A stretch of 17,339 nucleotides of DNA, taken from Tannerella sp. GTDB lineage: Bacteria; Bacteroidota; Bacteroidia; Bacteroidales; Tannerellaceae. Of the stretch, positions 8,121-14,979 are shown in pieces. The notes under the pieces are model-generated. The model searched no databases. It had not been told where the DNA came from and worked only from the letters and a program-made list of their open reading frames with translations. Location of the stretch: the NCBI GenBank assembly GCA_031289445.1, contig JAITPL010000144.1:1-17339 (forward strand), in the 5' to 3' direction. A program made the translations under genes and the position numbers. Position 1 is the stretch's first letter, and each line of letters starts with the position of its first letter.

Positions 8121-8465
8121 CTATATGATTTTGGTTTTGAGGTATCCTTCTTTTGTCAGATAATCATGCGCCTTGCCACGCACGTCTCCCTGAATGATTA
8201 TCGCTCCGTCTTTAGCCGAGCCGCCCGCGCCGCATTTCACTTTCAACTGCTTGGCAAGCGTTTCAAGGTCTTCATCTCTACCTCTGAAACCGCTTATGAG
8301 CGTAACGGTCTTACCGCCTCGATTACGCTTATCCAAAGCGATACGAAGCAGCTGCTTTTCTTTCGGCTGAGTCTCTTCTTCCGTCTCCCCGCCTGAGCCG
8401 TATTTGTAGTCGGGGTTAGTCGAATAGACCATCCCAAGACGTTCTTTCCAATCGTTGTTCTTCAT
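8121..8465 (-). CDS. SUI1/YciH-type translation initiation factor-like protein
   Basis: A small protein of the SUI1 (eIF1) fold found in many bacteria, close to E. coli YciH. In E. coli the protein can act on initiation-complex fidelity in vitro, but its cellular job in bacteria is unclear. The 114 residues have a charged N-terminal extension (1-40) and then the SUI1 core: LDKRNRGGKTVTLISGF (about 44-60), LAKQLKVKCGAGGSAKDG (about 70-87) and IIIQGDVRGKAHDYL (about 89-103). The GxGGS-K-dG and IQGD-r blocks are the family hallmarks. It is complete. Its stop lies 3 bp before the helicase start, which implies one transcript for both. A -7 box stands 11 bp before its ATG, facing away from the aldolase operon. 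Confidence 0.93.
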   Translation of the reverse strand: MKNNDWKERLGMVYSTNPDYKYGSGGETEEETQPKEKQLLRIALDKRNRGGKTVTLISGFRGRDEDLETLAKQLKVKCGAGGSAKDGAIIIQGDVRGKAHDYLTKEGYLKTKII

Positions 8466-8476
8466 AAATTTTTATG

Positions 8477-8484
8477 CAAAGGTA
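8477..8484 (-). promoter_or_regulatory. -7 box of the SUI1-helicase transcript
   Basis: On the minus strand TACCTTTG matches TAnnTTTG and lies 11 bp before the ATG at 8465, giving a very short leader. The -33 region reads TTAC and not TTTG, so only half of the promoter is convincing. Confidence 0.5.
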
Positions 8485-8504
8485 AGGATTAAAAAAATAA
8501 TCGG

Positions 8505-8512
8505 TAACTTTG
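8505..8512 (+). promoter_or_regulatory. -7 box of the aldolase-rhamnosidase operon
   Basis: TAACTTTG matches TAnnTTTG and lies 29 bp before the ATG at 8542. No TTTG stands 19-21 bp upstream, so an activator may be needed. A 7-bp inverted pair, AATCGGT (8499-8505) and ACCGATT (8535-8541), brackets the presumed start site; it may be coincidence. Confidence 0.5.
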
Positions 8513-8541
8513 TGCCCGAAAAAATATCATAAACACCGATT

Positions 8542-10500
8542 ATGAAAGAAATAGAACAACTGATTGAAATCTCGCGAAAATACGGACACGACAAGCGCTA
8601 CGTTATCGCAGGAGGAGGAAATACATCGTACAAGAACGACGAAAAACTGTGGGTTAAAGCCAGCGGTACATCATTGGCTACAATCACCGAAGAGGGTTTC
8701 GCCATACTCGACCGAAAACGGCTTGGTCTCATCTCCGAAAAGACTTACAGCACAGACGCGGCAAGGCGTGAAGAGGAAGTGAAGAACGATCTTGCGGCCG
8801 CCTGCCTGACGAATGATCGCCGTCCGTCAGTCGAAACATCCATGCACAACGCCATGAACGGACGTTTTGTAGTCCACCTGCACCCTACAGCGGTTAATGG
8901 CTTGATGTGCAGCCAAAACGCGGAAGCCGAGACTACCCGACTCTTTGGCGACAGCGCGATTTTCATCCCTTACACCGACCCGGGCTACACGCTTTTTAAG
9001 GAGGTGGAAAACCGCATCCGGGCTTACCGGTCGAAGTTCGGCCAAGAGCCTGCCGTCTTGCTTTTGCAGAATCACGGTATCTTTGTAGGCGCTGACACTA
9101 TCGCCGAAGTGGAAACTATCTACGGGAAGGTCATGGCCACGATTGAAGCCGCTGCATTTACGAAAGAAAGCGACGAGGCCGCCGAAATCTCCGCAATAGC
9201 ACAGGAAGTAGTTCCCGCTATTCGCATGATGCTTGGCGCGGGCGGACTTAAAACTCTGCAAATCCGCAATAACCGTCGCATTGAGTCGTTCGCGGCTTCG
9301 GCAGAGGATTTTACGAAGATAAGCGTAGCGTTTTCGCCCGATATTATAGTTTACTGCAAATCGAAGTATATCTATCTGAATAACAGCGACAAAGATGAAT
9401 TGCTTGCTGCTGCCGAGGAAGAGATAAAAGCTTATACCGCCAAAAACGGATATGCACCAAAAGTACTTTTAATCAAGGGTATAGGTTTAGTTGCCGTTGG
9501 CGACCATGCCGCCGGTTGCGAGATTATCCTCGATGTTTACGAAGACATGATGCGGATAGCCGAAATAGCCCGATCTTTTGGCGGAGAGCATCCGATGACG
9601 CAGGCGCAGATTGATTTTATCGACAACTGGGAAGTGGAAAACTACCGTCGCAAAGTGAGCGCAGGCAAGTCGTCCGGTCGGGTCGAAAACAAAATCATTA
9701 TCGTTACCGGCGCTGCGCAGGGTTTTGGCGAAGGCATAGCCCGCTGCCTGATTCGCGAAGGCGCAAATATCGTCGTTGCCGACCTCAATGAGGAGGTCGG
9801 ACAGAAGACCGCCGCCGACCTCAGCAGCGAAGCGCGAAGCAATAAGGCTATTTTTGTCAAAACAAACGTCGCCGACACGGCAAGCCTGCAACAACTGATT
9901 CATCAAACGGTTTGCACGTTTGGCGGATTAGACGTGTTTGTCAGCAACGCAGGAGTGTTGCGGGCAGGCGGATTGGAAGAGATGACGCCCGAAAACTTCG
10001 AGTTCGTTACGAAAATCAACTATAACGCTTATTTTTATTGTACGCGAGCAGCTTCGCGCGTGATGAAACTGCAAAACCGCTATGCACCTGATAATTATGG
10101 CGATATCATCCAAATCAATTCCAAATCGGGATTGCGAGGCTCGAAAGCGAATTTTGCATACGCCGGAGGCAAGTTCGGCGGCATAGGACTGACACAGTCA
10201 TTTGCCTTGGAATTAGCGCCTTACAGGATAAAAGTCAACTCCGTTTGTCCGGGTAACTTCTACGAAGGGCCGCTATGGTCGAATCCCGAAAACGGACTTT
10301 TCGTTCAATATCTGAACGCGGGTAAAGTGCCGGGCGCAACGAGCATCGAGGACGTCCGCAAGTTCTATATGTCCCAGGTGCCCATGCACAAAGGCACCGG
10401 CCCCGACGACGTTACCAAAGCCATCCTCTACCTTATCGACCAGACTTGCGAAACAGGGCAGGCCGTACCGGTTACCGGAGGACAAGTCATGATGAGTTAA
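8542..10500 (+). CDS. Class II aldolase / short-chain dehydrogenase fusion (RhaD/RhaEW-like)
   Basis: A two-domain cytoplasmic enzyme of 652 residues. Residues 1 to about 360 form a class II aldolase/adducin domain: GGGNTSYK near the N-terminus binds phosphate in this family, H112 and H114 (VHLHPT) and H178 (QNHGIF) would hold the catalytic zinc. Residues about 380-652 are an NAD(P)-dependent short-chain dehydrogenase: TGAAQGFG (389-396) for the nucleotide, N469-A-G, and the catalytic S527, Y540 and K544 with the standard spacing. In Bacillus RhaEW this fusion splits L-rhamnulose-1-phosphate into DHAP and L-lactaldehyde and oxidises the aldehyde to lactate. The present protein is shorter at its N-terminus than RhaEW, so another deoxy-ketose phosphate is possible. 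A GH78-like gene 21 bp downstream supports a rhamnose-type role. It is first in a four-gene operon. Confidence 0.85.
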   Translation: MKEIEQLIEISRKYGHDKRYVIAGGGNTSYKNDEKLWVKASGTSLATITEEGFAILDRKRLGLISEKTYSTDAARREEEVKNDLAAACLTNDRRPSVETSMHNAMNGRFVVHLHPTAVNGLMCSQNAEAETTRLFGDSAIFIPYTDPGYTLFKEVENRIRAYRSKFGQEPAVLLLQNHGIFVGADTIAEVETIYGKVMATIEAAAFTKESDEAAEISAIAQEVVPAIRMMLGAGGLKTLQIRNNRRIESFAASAEDFTKISVAFSPDIIVYCKSKYIYLNNSDKDELLAAAEEEIKAYTAKNGYAPKVLLIKGIGLVAVGDHAAGCEIILDVYEDMMRIAEIARSFGGEHPMTQAQIDFIDNWEVENYRRKVSAGKSSGRVENKIIIVTGAAQGFGEGIARCLIREGANIVVADLNEEVGQKTAADLSSEARSNKAIFVKTNVADTASLQQLIHQTVCTFGGLDVFVSNAGVLRAGGLEEMTPENFEFVTKINYNAYFYCTRAASRVMKLQNRYAPDNYGDIIQINSKSGLRGSKANFAYAGGKFGGIGLTQSFALELAPYRIKVNSVCPGNFYEGPLWSNPENGLFVQYLNAGKVPGATSIEDVRKFYMSQVPMHKGTGPDDVTKAILYLIDQTCETGQAVPVTGGQVMMS

Positions 10501-10521
10501 TAATAAATTTACATTATATAT

Positions 10522-12285
10522 ATGAGAAAAGTTGTTTTATTTTTGATTGGAATAGCTGCTGTGACGAGCGTTGCAGCGCAACATAACATGCCTCCTGTTT
10601 TCGGCTCCGAATACGAGGGCAAAGTTTTTCACGATTCGCGAACGCGCTCCTATCTGACGCCGTTGCGCGTGGTATGGCAAAGCGACGGCAGCCTTATAAA
10701 GAATGCCGAAGGTCTGCTGGCTAAAGGCAATAACGGCCAAAGCGAGCTGACTGACAAACAGACCTGCGTGATGAAAAGCACCGATAGCGAGCGGCCTGCC
10801 ATTCTGCTTGATTTCGGACGCGAGATACAGGGCGGATTACAGATTGTTACAACCATTGAGACCGGACGAAACATCTCTATTCGCGTACGCTTCGGCGAAT
10901 CGGCAAGCGAAGCGATGAGTGAGATTGGCGGCGAACAGGGCGCGACTAACGACCACGCCATGCGCGACTTCACCTTGCAGTTGCCTTGGTTGGGCGTTGC
11001 AGAGATTGGTAACAGCGGTTTCCGCTTTGCGCGTATAGACCTGCTCGACGCCAATACTACGCTGAGTATCAAAGAGATAAACGCTATTTTCACATATCGC
11101 GACATACCTTATCTCGGCTCATTCAAGTCGAACGACGAACGCCTGAACAAAATCTGGCTTACAGGCGCTTATACGGTACATCTCAACATGCAGGAATACA
11201 TTTGGGACGGCATCAAGCGCGACCGCCTTGTATGGCTCGGCGACCTCCATCCCGAAGTGATGACCGTCAACACGGTTTTCGGATTCAACGAGGTTATACC
11301 CAAGAGTTTAGACCTTGCCCGCGACATCACGCCTCTGCCGGGTTGGATGAACGGCATGTTCGCCTACTCTCTATGGTGGGTTATCATTCACCGCGACTGG
11401 TATCTCTATCAGGGCAATCTCGACTATCTGCGCCAACAGCAATCTTATCTGACTCAACTGCTTGACATTCTGGTAACCAAGGTTGATGAGCAGGGCAGGT
11501 GGAACGAGAAAGACGACGGTTTCCTCGACTGGCCTTCGAGCAGCAATCCCAAGGGCGTCAAGGCCGGTATGCACGCGCTGCTATCCATGTCGCTACAGGC
11601 AGGCTCCGAGTTATGCTCCACTCTGGGCGATGCCGAAAGGTCGCGCCGGTGCAGCGAAACAGCGAAGAAAATGAAACAATTCGTCCCCGACCATAACAAA
11701 TCGAAATCGGCGGCGGCAATGTTGTCTCTGGCTGATATTATACCGGCGCAAAATGCCGATAGCGAAGTTATTGCAGTTGACGGCGCTAAAAATTTCTCTA
11801 CATTCTACGGTTATTATATGTTGCAAGCACAGGCTAAAGCCGGTAACTATCAAGGAGCTATAGATAATATCCGCCAGTTTTGGGGAGGAATGCTCGATAT
11901 GGGCGCTACAACTTTCTGGGAAGATTTCAATCTCGAATGGCTCGAAAACGCTGCGGGTATCGACGAACTTGTGCCTGCCGGCAAGAAGGACATACATGCC
12001 GACTATGGCGCGTACTGCTATGTCAAACTGCGCCACAGCCTCTGCCACGGCTGGGCTTCAGGCCCTACCTCGTGGCTGACGGAGCATGTTCTTGGCGTCA
12101 AACCTCTTGATGCAGGCTGCAAACGGCTGCAAATCGCGCCTCATCTCGGCGACCTCGAATGGGTTGAAGGTACTTTTCCAACGCCTTACGGAGTAGTAAC
12201 AATCAGCCATCGCAAACAGCCCGACGGCAAAGTAAAAACAACAGCCAAAGCGCCGAAAGGGGTAAAATTAGAAATTAAAAATTAA
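10522..12285 (+). CDS. GH78 alpha-L-rhamnosidase-like protein, exported
   Basis: A probable glycosidase that removes terminal L-rhamnose from glycans outside the inner membrane. Residues 1-19 are a Sec signal peptide (MRKVVLFLIG..., cleavage near SVAAQ). A beta-rich region follows (about 75-200, including LLDFGREIQGGLQI and GFRFARI), then an (alpha/alpha)6 barrel. The acidic motif D229-G-I-K-R-D234-R-L-V-W-L-G-D241 corresponds to the D-x3-R-E...W-x-G-D block of GH78, and E467 in GATTFWED fits the general-base Glu. A C-terminal beta domain (about 530-587) closes the protein. At 587 residues it is a compact member lacking the extra N-terminal domains of large GH78 enzymes. The place of the usual catalytic Glu seems to be D234. 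It lies 21 bp after the aldolase gene and 5 bp before the next. Substrate is inferred only. Confidence 0.85.
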   Translation: MRKVVLFLIGIAAVTSVAAQHNMPPVFGSEYEGKVFHDSRTRSYLTPLRVVWQSDGSLIKNAEGLLAKGNNGQSELTDKQTCVMKSTDSERPAILLDFGREIQGGLQIVTTIETGRNISIRVRFGESASEAMSEIGGEQGATNDHAMRDFTLQLPWLGVAEIGNSGFRFARIDLLDANTTLSIKEINAIFTYRDIPYLGSFKSNDERLNKIWLTGAYTVHLNMQEYIWDGIKRDRLVWLGDLHPEVMTVNTVFGFNEVIPKSLDLARDITPLPGWMNGMFAYSLWWVIIHRDWYLYQGNLDYLRQQQSYLTQLLDILVTKVDEQGRWNEKDDGFLDWPSSSNPKGVKAGMHALLSMSLQAGSELCSTLGDAERSRRCSETAKKMKQFVPDHNKSKSAAAMLSLADIIPAQNADSEVIAVDGAKNFSTFYGYYMLQAQAKAGNYQGAIDNIRQFWGGMLDMGATTFWEDFNLEWLENAAGIDELVPAGKKDIHADYGAYCYVKLRHSLCHGWASGPTSWLTEHVLGVKPLDAGCKRLQIAPHLGDLEWVEGTFPTPYGVVTISHRKQPDGKVKTTAKAPKGVKLEIKN

Positions 12286-12290
12286 GACTC

Positions 12291-13271
12291 ATGAAACTTT
12301 TAAAGACTTTGTTTTTTGCAGGAATTGCATTATTGACATTCGCAAGTTGCAGCCCGAAAAGCGCTGACTTGCAGACGGTTATTTTCGACACCGACTTAGG
12401 GCCTGACTATGATGACGTAGGCGCTCTGACTATGCTGCACGCTCTGGCCGATAGCGGCGAAGTGAAGATTCTCGCTACCATATCGAGTAACATAGACCCT
12501 TTGGTAGCGCCGTGCATCGACGTTATTAACAGATACTACGGACGTCCCGACCTACCTATAGGAGCGCCTAAAACAGGCGTCAATCTTGGCGACGGACACG
12601 AAGAAAAATGGAGCGAAGCGCTGGTAGCACGCTTCCCGCATGATATTAAATCTACAGCCGATGCACTTGATGCAGTTACCTTATACCGTCAGCTGCTCGC
12701 CAACGCCAAGGACGCCTCCGTAGTCATAGTTACCGTAGGTTTCTTGACCAATCTCGCCAACCTGCTCGAATCGCCGGCCGACAATATCAGTCCGCTCAAC
12801 GGTCTGCAGCTCGTTAGCGCCAAAGTGAAACATTTAGTCTCTATGGCCGGAGGGATACCTTCGGGACGCGAGTTCAACGTTTTCATGGATACTCCGGCCT
12901 CGCAGAAAGTTTTTACCGAATGGCCTACTCGCATCATTATCAGCGGCTTCGAGATTGGTAGCAAAATATTTACCGGCAAGCGACTAATAGCCTCGTCAAT
13001 AGCCGAAACGCCCGCAAAAACCTGCTTCACGGTTTGCCTCCGGCAGGATGATTTTAACGGACGCCAGAGTTGGGACGAAACAGCGGTACTTGTCGCCGTA
13101 AGAGGGGCACGCGAGTACTTCAACACAACGCGAGGCCGAATGACGGTAGCCTCCGACGGAAGCAACACCTGGCAGGACGACCCCGCCGGACAGCATGAAT
13201 ACCTGTCGTTCAAACTGTCCGCCGAAGAAATCGGACGGCTTATGGAAGACATGATGATGCACGAAAGATAA
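12291..13271 (+). CDS. Nucleoside-hydrolase-fold lipoprotein
   Basis: A member of the inosine-uridine preferring nucleoside hydrolase family, which splits N-ribosidic bonds using a calcium ion. The calcium-binding signature is intact at D33-T-D35-L-G-P-D39-Y-D41-D42. Residues 1-20 are a lipoprotein signal with lipobox FAS-C20, so the enzyme is anchored in a membrane facing the periplasm or the outside, unlike cytosolic nucleoside salvage enzymes. Near the end, where classical members have a His-Asp pair that activates the leaving base, the sequence is QSW261-D262-ETAVLVAV: the Asp is kept but the His is replaced by Trp. The substrate may therefore be a glycoside other than a normal purine or pyrimidine nucleoside. 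It is third in the operon (5 bp after the GH78 gene, 7 bp before the next), which suggests work on the same nutrient. Confidence 0.88.
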   Translation: MKLLKTLFFAGIALLTFASCSPKSADLQTVIFDTDLGPDYDDVGALTMLHALADSGEVKILATISSNIDPLVAPCIDVINRYYGRPDLPIGAPKTGVNLGDGHEEKWSEALVARFPHDIKSTADALDAVTLYRQLLANAKDASVVIVTVGFLTNLANLLESPADNISPLNGLQLVSAKVKHLVSMAGGIPSGREFNVFMDTPASQKVFTEWPTRIIISGFEIGSKIFTGKRLIASSIAETPAKTCFTVCLRQDDFNGRQSWDETAVLVAVRGAREYFNTTRGRMTVASDGSNTWQDDPAGQHEYLSFKLSAEEIGRLMEDMMMHER

Positions 13272-13278
13272 AAAAATC

Positions 13279-14301
13279 ATGACAGACAAACAGTGGAATC
13301 AACTTGTTGATATAGTAGATGGAGAGCCGCAGGCAGCTGTGCCCGCAGGTTTTATTATCGACTGTCCGTGGCTACCGGAATGGTACGGTATCTCGCTATT
13401 GGACTATTTCTCGAACGACGAACTGTGGCTCAAGGCCAACCTCAAAGCGCTGGATACATTTCCGGACGTGATGTTCCTGCCCGGCTTCTGGAGCGAGTAC
13501 GGCATGTGTACCGAGCCTTCGGCTTTCGGCGCCAAATGTACGTTCTGGAAAAACGAGTTCCCTTTCGCCGGCAAAGTAATCAAACAAACAGAAGACATCG
13601 ACAGTCTCGAAATGCCCGACCCGGCTACCGACGGACTGCTGCCTTTCATGCTCAACCGCTTGGTCAAGATGCAGCCTCGCATTGAAGATGCAGGCCACAA
13701 GATACGCTTCTCGGTCTCGCGCGGCCCGCTGAACATTGCATCCTTCCTTATGGGACTTACGGAGTTAATGGTCGCCATGATGACCGAGCCGGATAAAATC
13801 CTGCTCCTGATGCGCAATATCACCGACTTTCTGAAGAAATGGCACGCCTTGCAGCGACAGACTTTCCCCTCCATTGAAGGCATTATGATGCTCGACGACA
13901 TCATAGGATTCATCAGCGAAGACGATTTTATGACCTTCGGATTTCCGTTTATCAAGGAGATAAACGACGAAGCTCCGGCGAAGGTAAAACTCTTCCATAA
14001 CGACGCCGATTTCAGGGCGTCCGTCAAGCATTATCCCGCAATGGGCGTCAATCTCTTCAATCCGGGCATACAGATGAGCGTCAACGAGATAAAGGAAGCG
14101 ACCGCCAATCGCATGGCTGTTCTGGGCAACATTCCTCCTCGCGACGTACTTGCTTCAGGCTCGCCCGCAGAGGTTGAGAATGCTGTACGCGAACTGCTTG
14201 GCGGTTTGCACGACCGTTCGCGCTTTATCCTTTCGTGTGGCGGCGGCATGCCTCCCGCCGTAACAAGCGAAAATATCAATGCTTTGCTGCGAGCGCGATA
14301 A
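13279..14301 (+). CDS. Uroporphyrinogen decarboxylase superfamily protein (methyltransferase-like branch)
   Basis: A cytoplasmic TIM-barrel protein of the URO-D superfamily, which holds true HemE and the zinc-dependent cobalamin methyltransferases MtaA/MtbA/CmuA. Typical segments are PDVMFLPGFWSEYG (about 62-75), RFSVSRGPLNIASFLMG (about 143-159), the region around GIMMLDDIIGFISEDDF (about 199-215) and NIPPRDVL (about 286-293). MtaA-like enzymes bind zinc with H-x-C-x(n)-C; here H240-x-D242 (FHNDAD) and C320 (SCGGGMPP) occupy matching positions, so one Cys is Asp. This and its location in a sugar operon argue against haem synthesis. No corrinoid-binding protein is encoded nearby, so the reaction is unknown; methyl transfer is only a family-based possibility. 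It is the last gene of the operon, 7 bp after the nucleoside-hydrolase gene. Confidence 0.85.
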   Translation: MTDKQWNQLVDIVDGEPQAAVPAGFIIDCPWLPEWYGISLLDYFSNDELWLKANLKALDTFPDVMFLPGFWSEYGMCTEPSAFGAKCTFWKNEFPFAGKVIKQTEDIDSLEMPDPATDGLLPFMLNRLVKMQPRIEDAGHKIRFSVSRGPLNIASFLMGLTELMVAMMTEPDKILLLMRNITDFLKKWHALQRQTFPSIEGIMMLDDIIGFISEDDFMTFGFPFIKEINDEAPAKVKLFHNDADFRASVKHYPAMGVNLFNPGIQMSVNEIKEATANRMAVLGNIPPRDVLASGSPAEVENAVRELLGGLHDRSRFILSCGGGMPPAVTSENINALLRAR

Positions 14302-14320
14302 AATTTTTTCGAGATTTTAT
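14298..14320 (+). other. weak AT-rich dyad at the end of the operon
   Basis: ATAAAAT (14298-14304) and ATTTTAT (14314-14320) form a weak hairpin that begins at the UroD-like stop codon. There is no GC-rich stem and the second arm runs into the -33 region of the next promoter, so it is a doubtful terminator. No better terminator is seen after the operon. Confidence 0.25.
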
Positions 14321-14349
14321 TGTCAATTCAAAAATTATACTTACTTTTG
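14319..14349 (+). promoter_or_regulatory. Promoter of the DUF1097 gene
   Basis: ATTG (14319-14322), a 19-bp spacer and TACTTTTG (14342-14349) match the Bacteroides -33/-7 pattern with one change in the -33 element. The leader to the ATG at 14378 is about 25 bases. This places the start at 14378 and rules out the longer frame that begins inside the previous gene. Confidence 0.65.
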
Positions 14350-14377
14350 CACTTCATTTTTAAAAATTTTTTTCCCC

Positions 14378-14905
14378 ATGAAGAAACTTTCATTTGCAGT
14401 AGGCGCGGCCTACACAGCTTTGTTGGCGTTCATCATCGTATGTATCGACCAACTTATTAAGGGTTTTATGCCGCTCGGCTTTAATGCAGACGGCTCAAAC
14501 AGTGGCTTCACTTACATTGCGTTTGTGGCCTGGGCGGTTTATTTTTTCTCCGGATGTACCGGTAAGGGCGGCATTCGTGCCGCTATCGGTTATGTCATAG
14601 GCATCACATTCTCTATCGGCATCATTCTGTTAGCCGGTGTGTTTGCGTCAACCGGATTCTTTGCCGTTCCTCTGGCGGTTCTAGTAATCGTTTTCGTGGT
14701 TCTCTACCTCGAAAAGGTTCCTTGGGCTGACCTGATACCGGCTATGTTCGTAGCATCGGGATGTTATTTCGGCATCATGACCTACGTTCCGGAAGCATCT
14801 TTCGGTACGGCTGCCTACGTCGAAATCGTTTACGGTTTCATAGGCCTGCTGTTCGGTTGGATTACCATTACAGGCAAGACTATCTTTGCAAAAGCGTTGG
14901 AATAA
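14378..14905 (+). CDS. DUF1097 family membrane protein
   Basis: An integral membrane protein of 175 residues with about five hydrophobic segments (roughly 6-26, 44-60, 68-90, 94-112, 117-137 and a final one near 148-168). Family resemblance to DUF1097 (E. coli YcdZ-like) rests on AFVAWAVYFFSGCTGKGGIRAAIGY (about 48-72) and the closing GFIGLLFGW segment. The function of the family is unknown. The start at ATG 14378 was chosen because it lies just after a clear promoter and opens with MKKLSFAVGAAY, a normal membrane-protein N-terminus; the upstream in-frame ATG at 14279 overlaps the previous gene and would add an unlikely Cys/Phe-rich segment. It stands alone: 77 bp after the operon and 75 bp before a gene with its own -7 box. 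Confidence 0.75.
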   Translation: MKKLSFAVGAAYTALLAFIIVCIDQLIKGFMPLGFNADGSNSGFTYIAFVAWAVYFFSGCTGKGGIRAAIGYVIGITFSIGIILLAGVFASTGFFAVPLAVLVIVFVVLYLEKVPWADLIPAMFVASGCYFGIMTYVPEASFGTAAYVEIVYGFIGLLFGWITITGKTIFAKALE

Positions 14906-14951
14906 TTCGCGCAAGGGCGTCGTCCGGTCTTATTCATTGATAAAATTTGAT

Positions 14952-14959
14952 TATCTTTG
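14952..14959 (+). promoter_or_regulatory. -7 box of the coiled-coil protein gene
   Basis: TATCTTTG matches TAnnTTTG, 20 bp before the ATG at 14980. A -33 TTTG at the right distance is not obvious. Because the box lies downstream of the in-frame ATG at 14947, that earlier ATG cannot be the start for this transcript. Confidence 0.5.
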
Positions 14960-14979
14960 CGGCCTCAATTAAACCCTAT

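Noticed and set aside
8499..8541. Operator or riboswitch formed by AATCGGT/ACCGATT around the operon start
   Set aside because: The arms are only 7 bp, 29 bp apart, and no known riboswitch pattern is visible; chance is a fair explanation.
13279..14301. HemE, the haem-pathway uroporphyrinogen decarboxylase
   Set aside because: HemE N-terminal substrate motifs are not seen, the residue pattern is nearer to methyltransferase-like members, and the context is sugar breakdown.
14279..14377. Upstream start giving the DUF1097 protein 33 more residues
   Set aside because: It overlaps the UroD-like gene, adds an atypical segment and precedes the promoter at 14319-14349.
14947..14979. Upstream start of the coiled-coil protein
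   Set aside because: The -7 box at 14952-14959 lies downstream of this ATG.
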